Part shown: piece by piece, positions 53,810 to 63,247 of the stretch
How positions within the stretch are numbered: the stretch's first letter is position 1
Layout: every line of letters begins with the position of its first letter
Source: an uncultured Bacilli bacterium
Lineage (GTDB): Bacteria; Bacillota_I; Bacilli_A; RF39; UBA660
Direction: 5' to 3'
Assembly: GCA_910577505.1 (NCBI GenBank)
Contig: CAJTLN010000003.1
Location: forward strand, 312,029 to 376,028
Length of the DNA stretch: 64,000 nucleotides
Program-made: the position numbers and the translations under genes
The notes under the pieces: generated by a model
Database searches by the model: none
Seen by the model: only the letters and a program-made list of their open reading frames with translations
Told to the model about the DNA's origin: nothing

Positions 53810-54485
53810 TATCTACTACCTTAACAAATTTATAACCTAATCCCCATATAGTTATAATATATTTTTCTTCTGGATCTATTTTCTTACGTAGTCCTTTTAT
53901 ATTAACAGCAACTGTACCTATATCTCCATATTCTGTTTTCCATACAGAATTATATATTTGTTCCTTAGATAGAACAACACCTGCATTAGTCATTAAATAA
54001 GACAGAAGTTCAAATTCTTTAGTTGAAAGTGTTACAAATTCGCCATTTTTTTTAACTTCATAACTTTCTTTATTTATACAAATGTCTCCAATTTTAATTA
54101 TATTAGAAGAAGTGACAGTTAGACGTTTTTCTCTTCTGATATGAGCTTTTACACGAGCTACTAATTCTTCAATAACAAATGGCTTTGTAATATAATCGTC
54201 TGCTCCAATTTCGAATCCTAAGAGTTTATCTAAGGTTTGATTTTTAGCAGTAACAAAGATAATTGGGCAAGAAACAATATCCCTTATTTTATTGCAAGTT
54301 TCTGTACCTGATAAATTAGGCATCATTATATCTAATAAAATTAAATCAAAAGTATTGTTTTTCACTTCTTCGATAGCAGCATATCCGTCATTTTTTATTA
54401 CTGTTTCAAAACCTTCATCACATAAAACATCACTTATAAGTTCTGCTATATCTTTTTCATCATCAACTATTAAAATACGAGCCAT
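53802..54485 (-). CDS. OmpR/PhoB-family response regulator
   Basis: 227 residues. Receiver domain with acidic D8-D9, phospho-acceptor D52 (LILLDIMMP) and Lys in DDYITKPF; a winged-helix C-terminal domain (about 130-224: VTLSTKEFELLSYLMTNAG, GTVAVNIKGLRKKIDPE). First gene of the five-gene operon with its kinase, so it probably controls these lipid genes among others. The start follows AAAGAGGTGAGTTT. Confidence 0.94.
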   Translation of the reverse strand: MARILIVDDEKDIAELISDVLCDEGFETVIKNDGYAAIEEVKNNTFDLILLDIMMPNLSGTETCNKIRDIVSCPIIFVTAKNQTLDKLLGFEIGADDYITKPFVIEELVARVKAHIRREKRLTVTSSNIIKIGDICINKESYEVKKNGEFVTLSTKEFELLSYLMTNAGVVLSKEQIYNSVWKTEYGDIGTVAVNIKGLRKKIDPEEKYIITIWGLGYKFVKVVDND

Positions 54486-54592
54486 AAACTCACCTCTTTT
54501 GTCTATTTTATCATATTATTACATATGTACTCATAATTATCATTATATAATTTAAATATTAAATATTAGTATGATGTTTATTAAAAATTATT

Positions 54593-54617
54593 AAAAAAGA
54601 CAGAATATATCTGTCTA
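54593..54617 (-). terminator. Terminator after the 222-residue membrane protein gene
   Basis: Stem AGACAGA/TCTGTCT with T6 on the minus strand. Confidence 0.75.
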
Positions 54618-55283
54618 GTATTTAGTTAACTCATATCTTAAATCAAGGGTTTGATTATATCCTAAAGCTTTATTGTTATCTTTTATAACAAGTATATACC
54701 ACCATGTTGAATCATCATTTAAATCTCTTTTAGTTGTGTCTATTCCAGCTTTATATACTATGTTTGGTTTTAAAACTATAGAATAAATATTCTCTATTTT
54801 TATATTTTTGCCAAAGTATTTTTGTGCATCATCTTCTGTATATCCCATTTCATTTAGAGCATCTTGGCCATTTTTAAAGGTATATGTTCCGCTATAATAA
54901 TTATCTTCTTGATATTTATAGGAATCATACCAATAAAATATATCATCTTGAAACGAGAATAATCCATCGTTATTAGTTTTCCAATTTCCTAATACAGAAT
55001 CAGATTTGGTTACTTTAGTAGGATTTTTTTCTTTAGTTAATGTGCTATTTTTATTATTAGTATCTTTTTTGACAGCAATATTAATTATTAATAAAGTATT
55101 TAATAAAAGAAGTAAAATAACTAGGACTATTTTAATTGTAGATAATAATTTAAATGATGGTATGTTTGATTCTGTTTTTTTTATTTTTTTAGGAGATTTA
55201 GCTGTTTTTACCTTAAGAGGAATTTGTTTAATTTTTATTTTTTTATCTTCTAGTACTTGGGTATCATTCGGATTACTATTCAC
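54615..55283 (-). CDS. Hypothetical single-pass membrane protein
   Basis: 222 residues, not recognised. A Lys-rich cytosolic N-terminus (KKIKIKQIPLKVKTAKSPKK), one membrane helix (about 50-72, STIKIVLVILLLLLNTLLII), then an external beta-rich domain with NWKTNNDGLFSFQDDIFYWY and YYSGTYTFKNG, reminiscent of small lipocalin-like barrels but not assignable. The start is a GTG behind AGAGGTGATATGTT. Own terminator; between galE and the response regulator operon. Confidence 0.65.
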   Translation of the reverse strand: MNSNPNDTQVLEDKKIKIKQIPLKVKTAKSPKKIKKTESNIPSFKLLSTIKIVLVILLLLLNTLLIINIAVKKDTNNKNSTLTKEKNPTKVTKSDSVLGNWKTNNDGLFSFQDDIFYWYDSYKYQEDNYYSGTYTFKNGQDALNEMGYTEDDAQKYFGKNIKIENIYSIVLKPNIVYKAGIDTTKRDLNDDSTWWYILVIKDNNKALGYNQTLDLRYELTKY

Positions 55284-55362
55284 AACATATCACCTCTTTT
55301 ATTCTTTTGTATTCTCTATAATTTATATTATCATTTTTTTATAAAAAAAACTACTACGAAAA

Positions 55363-55386
55363 AAGAGAACTAATTTAAGTCCTCTT
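55363..55386 (-). terminator. Terminator of galE
   Basis: Stem AAGAGAACT/AGTCCTCTT (one G-T pair on the RNA) and T6 on the minus strand. Confidence 0.65.
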
Positions 55387-56413
55387 CTGCTTCTTCTTTT
55401 TCATCAATTTTGTTAATGTGTTGATACATTATATAATTGTAACTATCTTCACACATTTCTTCTATTCCACGTTCTGCTTTCCATCCTAACTTTTTGAAAG
55501 CATATTCTGGATCAGCATAACAAGCTGCTATATCCCCAGGACGACGACCAGTAATGCGATAGTTTATTTTTACATTATTAACACGTTCAAAAGTTTTAAC
55601 TAAATCTAAAACACTATATCCTTTTCCTGTACCAAGATTGTAGCAATCTATTTCTTTAGTACTTAGTACTTTTTCAATTGCTTTTATATGACCACGTGCT
55701 AAATCAACTACATGGATGTAATCTCTTACACCTGTTCCATCTGGTGTATCATAATCATCACCAAATATTCCTAATTCTGGTAGTTCCCCTGTTGCTACCT
55801 TAATAATATATGGCATTAAATTATTTGGTATTCCGTTAGGATTTTCACCAATTAAACCACTCTTATGAGCTCCGATTGGATTGAAATATCTTAATAAAGC
55901 AATACTCCATTCATTATCTGATGTATATAAGTCTCTCATTATATCTTCAATCATTAATTTTGTAGAACCATATGGATTAGTTGTTGATAGAGGGAAATCT
56001 TCTTTAATTGGCAATGATTCTGGTGTTCCATAAACTGTTGCACTTGAAGAGAAGACGATTTTCTTGCAATTGAATTCATTCATTACTTCAAGTAAGCTTA
56101 ATGTAGAATCTAAATTATTACGATAATACATTAAAGGTTTTGCAACTGATTCACCTACAGCCTTTAAACCAGCAAAATGAATTACTGCATCAATTTTATG
56201 TTCATTAAAAATACGTCTTAAAGCTTCTTTATCACAAACATCGTCTTCATAGAATGTTACATCTTTGCCTGTGATTTTTTTAATCTTATCAACGACATTT
56301 CTCTTAGAATTACAAAGGTTATCTATAACTACTACTTCATAATCATTATCTAATAGTTCACAGCATGTATGACTTCCTATAAATCCACATCCTCCTGTTA
56401 CTAGAATTTTCAT
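55370..56413 (-). CDS. galE: UDP-glucose 4-epimerase
   Basis: 347 residues. NAD-binding GGCGFIGSHTCCELL at the N-terminus, catalytic Ser in VFSSSATVYGTPE and YxxxK in NPYGSTKLMIED; ALLRYFNPIGAHKSG and RRPGDIAACYADP are typical of GalE. It interconverts UDP-glucose and UDP-galactose (or the N-acetyl forms) for surface polysaccharide or galactose use. No other galactose genes nearby. Start behind AAGGAGGAATATAT. Confidence 0.94.
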   Translation of the reverse strand: MKILVTGGCGFIGSHTCCELLDNDYEVVVIDNLCNSKRNVVDKIKKITGKDVTFYEDDVCDKEALRRIFNEHKIDAVIHFAGLKAVGESVAKPLMYYRNNLDSTLSLLEVMNEFNCKKIVFSSSATVYGTPESLPIKEDFPLSTTNPYGSTKLMIEDIMRDLYTSDNEWSIALLRYFNPIGAHKSGLIGENPNGIPNNLMPYIIKVATGELPELGIFGDDYDTPDGTGVRDYIHVVDLARGHIKAIEKVLSTKEIDCYNLGTGKGYSVLDLVKTFERVNNVKINYRITGRRPGDIAACYADPEYAFKKLGWKAERGIEEMCEDSYNYIMYQHINKIDEKEEAEEDLN

Positions 56414-56516
56414 ATATATTCCTCCTTGATGATATTATTACACTAATATCTATATCTCCATTATAACATAGGTTTTAAAACAAAAGAAATTATTTTCTTC
56501 ATTGGATGGTTTGCTT

Positions 56517-59500
56517 CTATTCAACGCTTTTTAAACTTTCAATCATATCTATCTTTTTTAAAGCAAAATGAGTTACTATATTTACAATAAAAGTAAATAA
56601 ACATGATATTAGGGATGCATAAATGTAACTATTTAATTTTATATTTCTAATAAATCTAGCCGTTTCCATTTCAACTGTGCCAATTGTAATATTCGTTAAA
56701 AAGTAACCTAATACTAAGCCTAATGAAATACCAATTATTGTTAAAATAATATTTTCTTTAGTAATATAGTTATCTACTTCTTTATCATAGAATCCTAATA
56801 CTTTAAGAGTTGCTATTTCTCTAGTTCTTTCAGATATATTAATATTTGATAGATTATATAAAACAACAAATGATAACATTGCAGATAATAATACTAATAT
56901 AATAACAACTTTGTCTAAAGATTTTAACATATCATCAGCACTATTAATTAAAACTCTAGTATAGATAACATTTATTATAGTATCATTTTCTAATAATTCA
57001 TTAGATAATTTTGATTCATCATCTTCAGATAAATTATCTGTCTTAAGATAAATAACGTTTGGTTGATATTCTTTATTGTTGTTTTCTAAAGTTGTTTTAT
57101 TCATGTAGATATAATGACCTAAATAATTTTTTGCAATATTAGATATTTCTAAAGAGTATTCTTTTTTATCATTATCTAATACATTAATAGTATCTCCTAC
57201 TTTTAAATCATAAATATCAGCAAGTTTATCTGTAATAATAACTTTGTTATCACTTATTGCATCTACTATTTTATTATTTTCATCAACTAAATTAATTATA
57301 TTTAATAAATCATTTTGTTCTGTAACAACTATATTAATATTAGATTCTTTATAAATACCTGTTATAGTTTCAGATATTGTATAGTCTTTTATTATTTCAT
57401 TAGATAGAATATTATCAATTTCATTTAAATCTAAATTATTAGTATAAATAGTTGCATCATATTTAAAAGTATTAACATATTGCATATTAGTTATATCAAC
57501 TATTGAATCTTTAAGACCAAAACCGCATAAAATTAAAGCTGTACAACCACTTATGCCAAAAATAGTTACTAAAACCCTTCTTTTATAACGAAAAATATTA
57601 CGAATTGTAATTTTATTTGAAAATTTCAATAAATGCCATAACCATGTTACTTTTTCAAGTAAAATCTTCTTACCTGATTTTGGAGATTTAGGACGCATTA
57701 ATGTTGCTGGCTTTTCTTTTAAAATACGATTTGCAGTTATTATAGATGAACCACATATACATATTATTGCTATTATTATACCTAAAAGAGTACTACCTAC
57801 ATTTAGAGAAAAACTAAAATTAGGAACATCAAATAACAATCTATATATAGTAAAAATAATATATGGTATGAAGATTAAACCTATTATTGTACCTATTAAC
57901 GCTCCTAAGATAGTTGCTGATAAAGAAAATAAAATATATTTTTCTTTTATCTCTCTATTAGAAAATCCTAATGATTTTAATGTTCCTATTTCACTACGAT
58001 CATCTTCGACCATACGATTCATAGAAATTAAACTTACAAGAATGGCTACTGCGTAAAAGACAACAGGAAATAAACCAGATAAACTTTTCATACTTTTGGT
58101 TTGATTAATATAAGAAGAATAAGTTTGATCATCAGCACGACTATTTATGTACCATGTAGGTCTTTTTATTTCTGATAATTTTTCCTTGGCAGAACTTAAT
58201 TCGTCTTCGACTTTTTCTTTTGATTTATTATATTCTTTTAATGATTCATTATAAGTTTTTAAATTTTTATTATATTCTTTTTGACCATTTAAATATTTAT
58301 TATATGAGGATTGATATAAAGAATAATTAGAATTATAACTTTTTTCAGCTAATAATAGTTTATCTTCATTATCTTTTAAAGTTTGAAGTAATGCTTCTTT
58401 ATTCTTTAACTCAGTTATATTATTTAAAATGACTGTATATGAAGGTGAGTTTGAATCAATATTTTTTAAAGTATTTTCTAGTTCTATAATTGAATTATTT
58501 ATATTATTTATAGAATAAGATAAATCTTTAATATTATAATTTTCTAAAGTGGTTTGTAATTCTTCTTTACCTTGATTTATTTCTCTTTTGGCATTAGATA
58601 GTTCATTTTTAAAGGTTGATAATTGTTTCGATGATTTATCTAGTTCTTTTTTAGCATTACTTAATTGATTTTTAGCATCATCTAGCTTTACTTTAGCATC
58701 ATTTAATTTGTTATTAGCATTTTCTTCTTCATCTAAAATTTTATTGTTTACTTCATTATAAATAGAATTGTATCTTTCATCTTCTTGCTTAGATTTTATC
58801 TTTTCAATATTAGAAATAGCTTCATCGATTAAAATTAAATAGTTATCTTTAGACGTAATTCTTTCTTTAGCATCCTTTATCGTTACATAAATATTTGTAT
58901 AATAATCGTCATCAAAATTAGAAGATAAAACATAAGAATAATAATTAATAGTACCTGTTCCAATACTAGTTGAACCCCTATTTTGATTTATTGTTGTATT
59001 ACTAAAATAAAGAGTACTTCTTACTGTACCAACTATTTTTACTTCTTTATTTATAAAAGAATTATCTTCTAAAGTAATAATATCATTAATACGATAACCT
59101 AGTTTAGATAAAAAGTTTTTTTCAACTACTATTTCATTATCATTTTCAGGTAATTTACCTTCTAATAATTCTAACTCATTTATAGTATTTGGAAGAGATG
59201 AAACGTTAAGAACGAATTCTGTATCATCTTTTTCAATTAAGATATCTTTAGAATAAGTTCCTTCTACATCTAAAATATTATCAATTTTTTTTAGAGCATT
59301 TATATCATTATCAGTAAGACCCATAGAAGAAATTATTTTAATATCATATGTATTTTGAGTATCAAAAAAATTATCTAAAGTATTTAGCATATCTGGTGAT
59401 GTTGCTGATAAGCCAACAAATACTAAAACGCCTAAAAGACTCATCACAACTAAGGACAAAAATCTAGGGAATGTTTTTCTTATTGTACGATTTGTATTAG

Positions 59501-59519
59501 TTCTTATATGATTTTTCAT
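56517..59519 (-). CDS. FtsX/MacB-type ABC transporter permease with long coiled coil
   Basis: 1000 residues from the ATG at 59517-59519, which directly follows the ATPase stop (TGGTAATATG). One membrane helix near 25-45, an extracellular domain to about 250, then a helical coiled coil (about 260-455: NNKLNDAKVKLDDAKNQLSN and similar) that would reach far outside. FtsX cores occur at about 485-620 and 860-1000, each with LKSLGFSNREIKEKY or TLKVLGFYDKEVDNY loops. The layout matches the large peptide or lipid export permeases of Firmicutes, not the nutrient importers. Confidence 0.88.
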   Translation of the reverse strand: MKNHIRTNTNRTIRKTFPRFLSLVVMSLLGVLVFVGLSATSPDMLNTLDNFFDTQNTYDIKIISSMGLTDNDINALKKIDNILDVEGTYSKDILIEKDDTEFVLNVSSLPNTINELELLEGKLPENDNEIVVEKNFLSKLGYRINDIITLEDNSFINKEVKIVGTVRSTLYFSNTTINQNRGSTSIGTGTINYYSYVLSSNFDDDYYTNIYVTIKDAKERITSKDNYLILIDEAISNIEKIKSKQEDERYNSIYNEVNNKILDEEENANNKLNDAKVKLDDAKNQLSNAKKELDKSSKQLSTFKNELSNAKREINQGKEELQTTLENYNIKDLSYSINNINNSIIELENTLKNIDSNSPSYTVILNNITELKNKEALLQTLKDNEDKLLLAEKSYNSNYSLYQSSYNKYLNGQKEYNKNLKTYNESLKEYNKSKEKVEDELSSAKEKLSEIKRPTWYINSRADDQTYSSYINQTKSMKSLSGLFPVVFYAVAILVSLISMNRMVEDDRSEIGTLKSLGFSNREIKEKYILFSLSATILGALIGTIIGLIFIPYIIFTIYRLLFDVPNFSFSLNVGSTLLGIIIAIICICGSSIITANRILKEKPATLMRPKSPKSGKKILLEKVTWLWHLLKFSNKITIRNIFRYKRRVLVTIFGISGCTALILCGFGLKDSIVDITNMQYVNTFKYDATIYTNNLDLNEIDNILSNEIIKDYTISETITGIYKESNINIVVTEQNDLLNIINLVDENNKIVDAISDNKVIITDKLADIYDLKVGDTINVLDNDKKEYSLEISNIAKNYLGHYIYMNKTTLENNNKEYQPNVIYLKTDNLSEDDESKLSNELLENDTIINVIYTRVLINSADDMLKSLDKVVIILVLLSAMLSFVVLYNLSNINISERTREIATLKVLGFYDKEVDNYITKENIILTIIGISLGLVLGYFLTNITIGTVEMETARFIRNIKLNSYIYASLISCLFTFIVNIVTHFALKKIDMIESLKSVE

Positions 59520-59520
59520 A

Positions 59521-60222
59521 TTACCACTCAATTGTCTCTATAGGTTGAGGATTATTATTTATATACATTTCTTCAACTTGACCATTCTTAAATTTAATTA
59601 CTTTATCTGCCATATCTGCAATAGCGCTATTATGGGTAACAATTATAATTGTCATATTTTCTTTATGACATGTATCTTCTAATAATTTAAGTATTTGCTT
59701 ACCTGTCTTATAATCTAGTGCTCCTGTTGGTTCATCACATAAAAGTAATTTGGGGTTTTTGGCAATAGCACGAGCAATTGCAACACGTTGTTGCTCTCCA
59801 CCAGATAATTGAGACGGAAAATTATTCATACGATCTTTTAAGCCGACTTTTTTTAATATTGTTTCAGGATTTAAATGATCCTTACATAATTGAACTGCTA
59901 ATTCAACATTTTCTAATGCTGTTAAGTTTTGAATCAAATTATAAAATTGAAAAACGAAACCTATATCATTACGACGATATTTAATTAAATCTTTATTTTT
60001 TAAATCACTTATTTTAGTTCCATCTATAGTAAATGTTCCCGATGTTGGTTCATCCATTCCACCTAAAATGTTTAAACAAGTTGTTTTGCCTGCTCCAGAT
60101 GGACCTAATATTACAACTAATTCACCTTCATCAATAGTAAAGCTAGTTTTATTTAAGGCTTTTATTTCTATTTCACCCATTTGATACGTCTTGCTAATAT
60201 TTTTAAATTCAATATATGCCAT
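59521..60222 (-). CDS. ABC transporter ATP-binding protein (MacB/LolD type)
   Basis: 233 residues. Walker A GPSGAGKTTCLNIL, Q-loop FVFQFYNLIQNLTALENVEL, signature LSGGEQQRVAIARAI, Walker B LLLCDEPTGALDYKTG, and the switch His in IIIVTHNSAIADMADKVI. It pairs with the FtsX-type permease that follows. The start follows GCGAGGTGACCTT. Confidence 0.95.
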   Translation of the reverse strand: MAYIEFKNISKTYQMGEIEIKALNKTSFTIDEGELVVILGPSGAGKTTCLNILGGMDEPTSGTFTIDGTKISDLKNKDLIKYRRNDIGFVFQFYNLIQNLTALENVELAVQLCKDHLNPETILKKVGLKDRMNNFPSQLSGGEQQRVAIARAIAKNPKLLLCDEPTGALDYKTGKQILKLLEDTCHKENMTIIIVTHNSAIADMADKVIKFKNGQVEEMYINNNPQPIETIEW

Positions 60223-60353
60223 AAGGTCACCTCGCTCTGAATTCTATCAAATTTCTAAGTAAAATTAAATGTTTTTTGAAAAATTTAATTTATTTTAATA
60301 ATCAAATCTTATATTAATAATTTATTATTTTAGAAAATTGCAAATAAATTGAT

Positions 60354-60382
60354 TTGAAAAATATAAAAATATATTCTATAAT
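60354..60382 (+). promoter_or_regulatory. Sigma-A promoter of tRNA-Arg
   Basis: TTGAAA (60354-60359), 17 bases, TATAAT (60377-60382), 8 bases before the mature tRNA start. Confidence 0.7.
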
Positions 60383-60390
60383 TGATTTGT

Positions 60391-60467
60391 GTCCTCGTAG
60401 CTCAGTAGGATAGAGCAATCGCCTCCTAAGCGATAGGTCGGCAGTTCGATTCTGCCTGGGGACGCCA
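60391..60467 (+). tRNA. tRNA-Arg (CCT)
   Basis: 77-base cloverleaf with encoded CCA. Acceptor GTCCTCG with TGGGGAC, D arm GCTC/GAGC, anticodon stem ATCGC/GCGAT with loop CTCCTAA (anticodon CCT, reading AGG), T arm GGCAG-TTCGATT-CTGCC, discriminator G. Confidence 0.93.
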
Positions 60468-60476
60468 TAAAAAAAT

Positions 60477-60502
60477 AAAAGTACTTTTTAAGTACTTTTT
60501 TA
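60477..60502. terminator. Bidirectional terminator of tRNA-Arg and the coaE-coaD-MBL operon
   Basis: Stem AAAAGTACTT/AAGTACTTTT with T-runs on both strands. Confidence 0.75.
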
Positions 60503-61321
60503 TTTTGTTAATTTTAGTATATGTCCTTCTTCAGCGGGGATTGTATTTGGAAATATTGGTAAAGCCTCATCTATGTATTTTTTCTTTTCTATAGTTGGCC
60601 AAAAGTGAGTAAGCATAAGTAAATCAGGTTTAGCAATATTAGCTATTGTTGCAGCTTCATGAGCATATAAATGATAGTCATGATTGCCTTTTGATTGACC
60701 TCTTAATAAAGTTGCTTCACATATTAGAAGATTGCATGATTTTGCAAGTTTTACTACATTGTTATATTCATAACCTGTATCTCCTGAATATACAATACTT
60801 TCAAGGCCATTAGAGAGCTTTATTGAATGGGATTTAATATTGTGTGGATTGTATGCAAAAGTTGCTGTAACGTCCCCTATTTGAATTTTAGAGTCTGTAC
60901 TATACGTTTTTACGTCTAAATAACTTTCTGGTCCTAAGTTTGTTAATAATTGATAGTCTAATATGGGTTTACTTACAAGTCTATAATCATACTTACCATA
61001 TTGATTAGTATAATTCTCATGTTCTGTATAATAATCTGGTTCAGGAATGTAAACTTTTATTTTTTTATCTAGAAGACCTATATTATGTAGAACATAAGAA
61101 GTATATGCAACTGAAGAGATAAGATCAGAATAATGATCACGATGTAAATGACTGATTATAATGGTTAGATTATTAAAGTCTTTTTCCATATCAAGTAATC
61201 TAGTTGATCCTGGACCACAATCTAATAATATTTTATTTTGACCAGAAGTTATTAAATAACCTGGACCATTATAGTTTTGGTAACAAGCAGGAGATACAGA
61301 ACCTAGTACTTTAACTTCCAT
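60500..61321 (-). CDS. MBL-fold metallohydrolase, RNase Z-like
   Basis: 273 residues from the ATG at 61319-61321 behind AAGAGGTGAACAAC. The motif HLHRDHYSDL is an intact HxHxDH, with GDTGYEYNNVV, CEATLLRG and LTHFWPT giving the further ligands. LGSVSPACYQNYNGPGYLI at the N-terminus is usual in this RNase Z/ElaC-related group of hydrolases, but the flexible arm of true tRNase Z is absent, so the substrate is uncertain. It overlaps the coaD end by 11 bases. Confidence 0.83.
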   Translation of the reverse strand: MEVKVLGSVSPACYQNYNGPGYLITSGQNKILLDCGPGSTRLLDMEKDFNNLTIIISHLHRDHYSDLISSVAYTSYVLHNIGLLDKKIKVYIPEPDYYTEHENYTNQYGKYDYRLVSKPILDYQLLTNLGPESYLDVKTYSTDSKIQIGDVTATFAYNPHNIKSHSIKLSNGLESIVYSGDTGYEYNNVVKLAKSCNLLICEATLLRGQSKGNHDYHLYAHEAATIANIAKPDLLMLTHFWPTIEKKKYIDEALPIFPNTIPAEEGHILKLTK

Positions 61322-61823
61322 GTTGTTCACCTCTTCTAAATAATAATCTTTTTTGTTCCATAGCTTCTTCAACAATAGGATCAACGTATTTTGTTATTGG
61401 TTTATCAAGAGAAAATACTTCTTTTACCATACTTGAAGATATATTTTGATAATTATTGTCTGCAAATAAGCAGACTGTATTAATTTCTCCATTACTTATA
61501 TCTTTATTAATACCTGCCATGCCTATTTCATAGTCGAAATCAGTTAACCCACGAAGCCCTCTAATAATAGCTTTGCACTCATGAAGTGTTGCAATATCAA
61601 CGGCTGCACCACTACCTGTAATTACTTTAATATTTTCGCAAGTTTGATATATTTTTTTTACTAATTCTAATCTTTCTTCTAAAGTAAAGAATCCGCTTGT
61701 TTTTTTACTATTTTGTAGGACTGCTACTACTACTTCATCAAATAAAGTACTTGCTTGTTCGATAATGTTCATATGGCCTTTTGTGATTGGATCAAAACTA
61801 CCTGTGTATAATACTTTTGTCAT
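61311..61823 (-). CDS. coaD: Phosphopantetheine adenylyltransferase
   Basis: 170 residues. Nucleotidyltransferase fold with TGSFDPITKGHMNIIEQA, IIRGLRGLTDFDYE and the closing ISSSMVKEVFSLDKPITKYV. Fourth step of CoA synthesis: 4'-phosphopantetheine plus ATP to dephospho-CoA. Its start lies inside the end of coaE, the next enzyme of the path, so the two are coupled. The ATG at 61821-61823 is chosen from sequence conservation; its ribosome site is weak. Confidence 0.95.
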   Translation of the reverse strand: MTKVLYTGSFDPITKGHMNIIEQASTLFDEVVVAVLQNSKKTSGFFTLEERLELVKKIYQTCENIKVITGSGAAVDIATLHECKAIIRGLRGLTDFDYEIGMAGINKDISNGEINTVCLFADNNYQNISSSMVKEVFSLDKPITKYVDPIVEEAMEQKRLLFRRGEQHGS

Positions 61824-62376
61824 AAATTTCATCTACTTTCTTTTTGGTATATTCAAAATCAACGTTGTTAATAATGTATTCAAATTGACTTTCATCAATA
61901 GTTGGTGCATTAGCTTCACGACTTAAGAATTTTTCTTTTGTAATTCCATCTCTTGCAATAGCACGTTTCATTCGTATCTCTAGCGGTGCTGTAATTAGTA
62001 CACGAAAATCGCTTTGGGCAAAATATTTTGTTTTTGGTAGTAATAACCAATCTAGTAATATAATGCTAGTTTGATGAGTAGAAATAAATTCATCTATTAT
62101 GCGTTCCATATATTTCCAAGTTAATTCAGTAAGAATATCCATTGCTTCTTTAGAATTAAAAACTATAGCACTTAAACGTGATCTAACTATATTGTTATCT
62201 TCTAAGATATCAGTTCCAAAATTTGCTACTAAAGATTTTTTTATTTCTGGATCTAATAAGGCTTTATGGCCAATCTTATCGATATCTAAATGTTCTATTC
62301 TTTTATTATAATTTTTCAGTAACGTAGAAATATAACTTTTTCCACTTGCTGATAGTCCAACTAAACTAATTAACAT
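61798..62376 (-). CDS. coaE: Dephospho-CoA kinase
   Basis: 192 residues. P-loop GLSASGKSYIS at 6-16, HLDIDKIGHKAL (the substrate-binding DxD-type segment) and the lid region KRAIARDGITKEKFLSRE. Last step of CoA synthesis. GLSASGKS differs from the usual GLTGGIGSGKS loop but keeps GKS. The ATG at 62374-62376 follows AGAGGTGATTAAA. First gene of coaE-coaD-MBL. Confidence 0.88.
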   Translation of the reverse strand: MLISLVGLSASGKSYISTLLKNYNKRIEHLDIDKIGHKALLDPEIKKSLVANFGTDILEDNNIVRSRLSAIVFNSKEAMDILTELTWKYMERIIDEFISTHQTSIILLDWLLLPKTKYFAQSDFRVLITAPLEIRMKRAIARDGITKEKFLSREANAPTIDESQFEYIINNVDFEYTKKKVDEIYDKSIIHR

Positions 62377-62490
62377 TTTAATCACCTCTATTTGCTTCAT
62401 CTAATGTTATTATAGTTAAAAGTTTGAAATAAATAAAATGCATATTTATCATATATTACATAACTATTAGTTATATTTTGTAAATAAAAA

Positions 62491-62517
62491 AAGAAACTAC
62501 TTATTCAGTAGTTTCTT
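62491..62517 (-). terminator. Terminator of the 36-residue peptide gene
   Basis: Stem AAGAAACTACT/AGTAGTTTCTT, T7 on the minus strand; it includes the final codons of the peptide gene. Confidence 0.75.
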
Positions 62518-62615
62518 TGTTCATCACATTGATGTGCTAAATAGCATGCACACCAAATGAATAATAGGATAAATAATACGAAAAGTATTACTACCATTAT
62601 AAATAACTTTTTCAT
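62505..62615 (-). CDS. 36-residue Cys-containing membrane peptide
   Basis: MKKLFIMVVILFVLFILLFI, then WCACYLAHQCDEQRNY. Basic start, one membrane helix, then three cysteines and a polar tail. The ATG at 62613-62615 follows AAGGGTGGAAT, and a strong terminator closes the gene, which argues for real expression. No family recognised; it could be a small regulator of a membrane protein or a short secreted peptide. It lies between the VanZ-like gene and coaE. Confidence 0.55.
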   Translation of the reverse strand: MKKLFIMVVILFVLFILLFIWCACYLAHQCDEQRNY

Positions 62616-62651
62616 ATTCCACCCTTATTATTATTAGTATATAAATATTTA

Positions 62652-63119
62652 CTATACTTTTTTGAAACGATTTTTAATTTTATTTACTGTAAATAAAATC
62701 GTTGTTGATAGTGTTGCACCACAGGTATCAACACATATATCAAAAAATCTTGCAGTTCGACCATTTATAAATAGTTGATGTATTTCGTCTGAACAAGCAT
62801 ATATAAAGCAGAAGATAATAGTATATATAAATGCTACTGGTGTATTGCCACAAATTCTTTTAGCTAATAAAAATGATAATATTCCTAAGATAAAGTATAA
62901 GAAAAAATGAGCGCTTTTTCTAACTGTAACAAGATATTTATCAATTAGTAGTTTTTTTTCATTTTCTGTTAATTCTTCTCTTTTTATGGTTTCTGCTGTC
63001 TTAATTATTACCTGATCGCTAGTATTACGTGATTTTTTTGAATCTTGTGCAGAGAATGAAAATATTACAAATAACCAAATAATAATTAAAGCTATATTTA
63101 TACAGTTTTTTATTTTCAT
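62652..63119 (-). CDS. VanZ-like membrane protein
   Basis: 155 residues from the ATG at 63117-63119 behind AAGGACGCGATAATT. Four hydrophobic helices; the VanZ pattern shows as IWLFVIFSFSAQDSKKSRNT, RKSAHFFLYFILGILSFLL, and CSDEIHQLFINGRTARFFDI followed by CVDTCG. VanZ-type proteins are linked to teicoplanin or lipopeptide tolerance and envelope functions; the biochemical role is unclear. Confidence 0.88.
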   Translation of the reverse strand: MKIKNCINIALIIIWLFVIFSFSAQDSKKSRNTSDQVIIKTAETIKREELTENEKKLLIDKYLVTVRKSAHFFLYFILGILSFLLAKRICGNTPVAFIYTIIFCFIYACSDEIHQLFINGRTARFFDICVDTCGATLSTTILFTVNKIKNRFKKV

Positions 63120-63247
63120 AATTATCGCGTCCTTAATAAAATGATACATGATTAATAGTAGCAATTTTTATATTCTTATTCAAGTATTTTTTTCTTACAA
63201 TTTAGTAAGATATATTTTGAAAGTGTAAATAAATGTATAATGAAAAA

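Noticed and set aside
60500..61321. Calling the MBL protein tRNase Z (rnz)
   Set aside because: The zinc motif fits, but the exosite arm and length of RNase Z are not evident, so only the fold is named.
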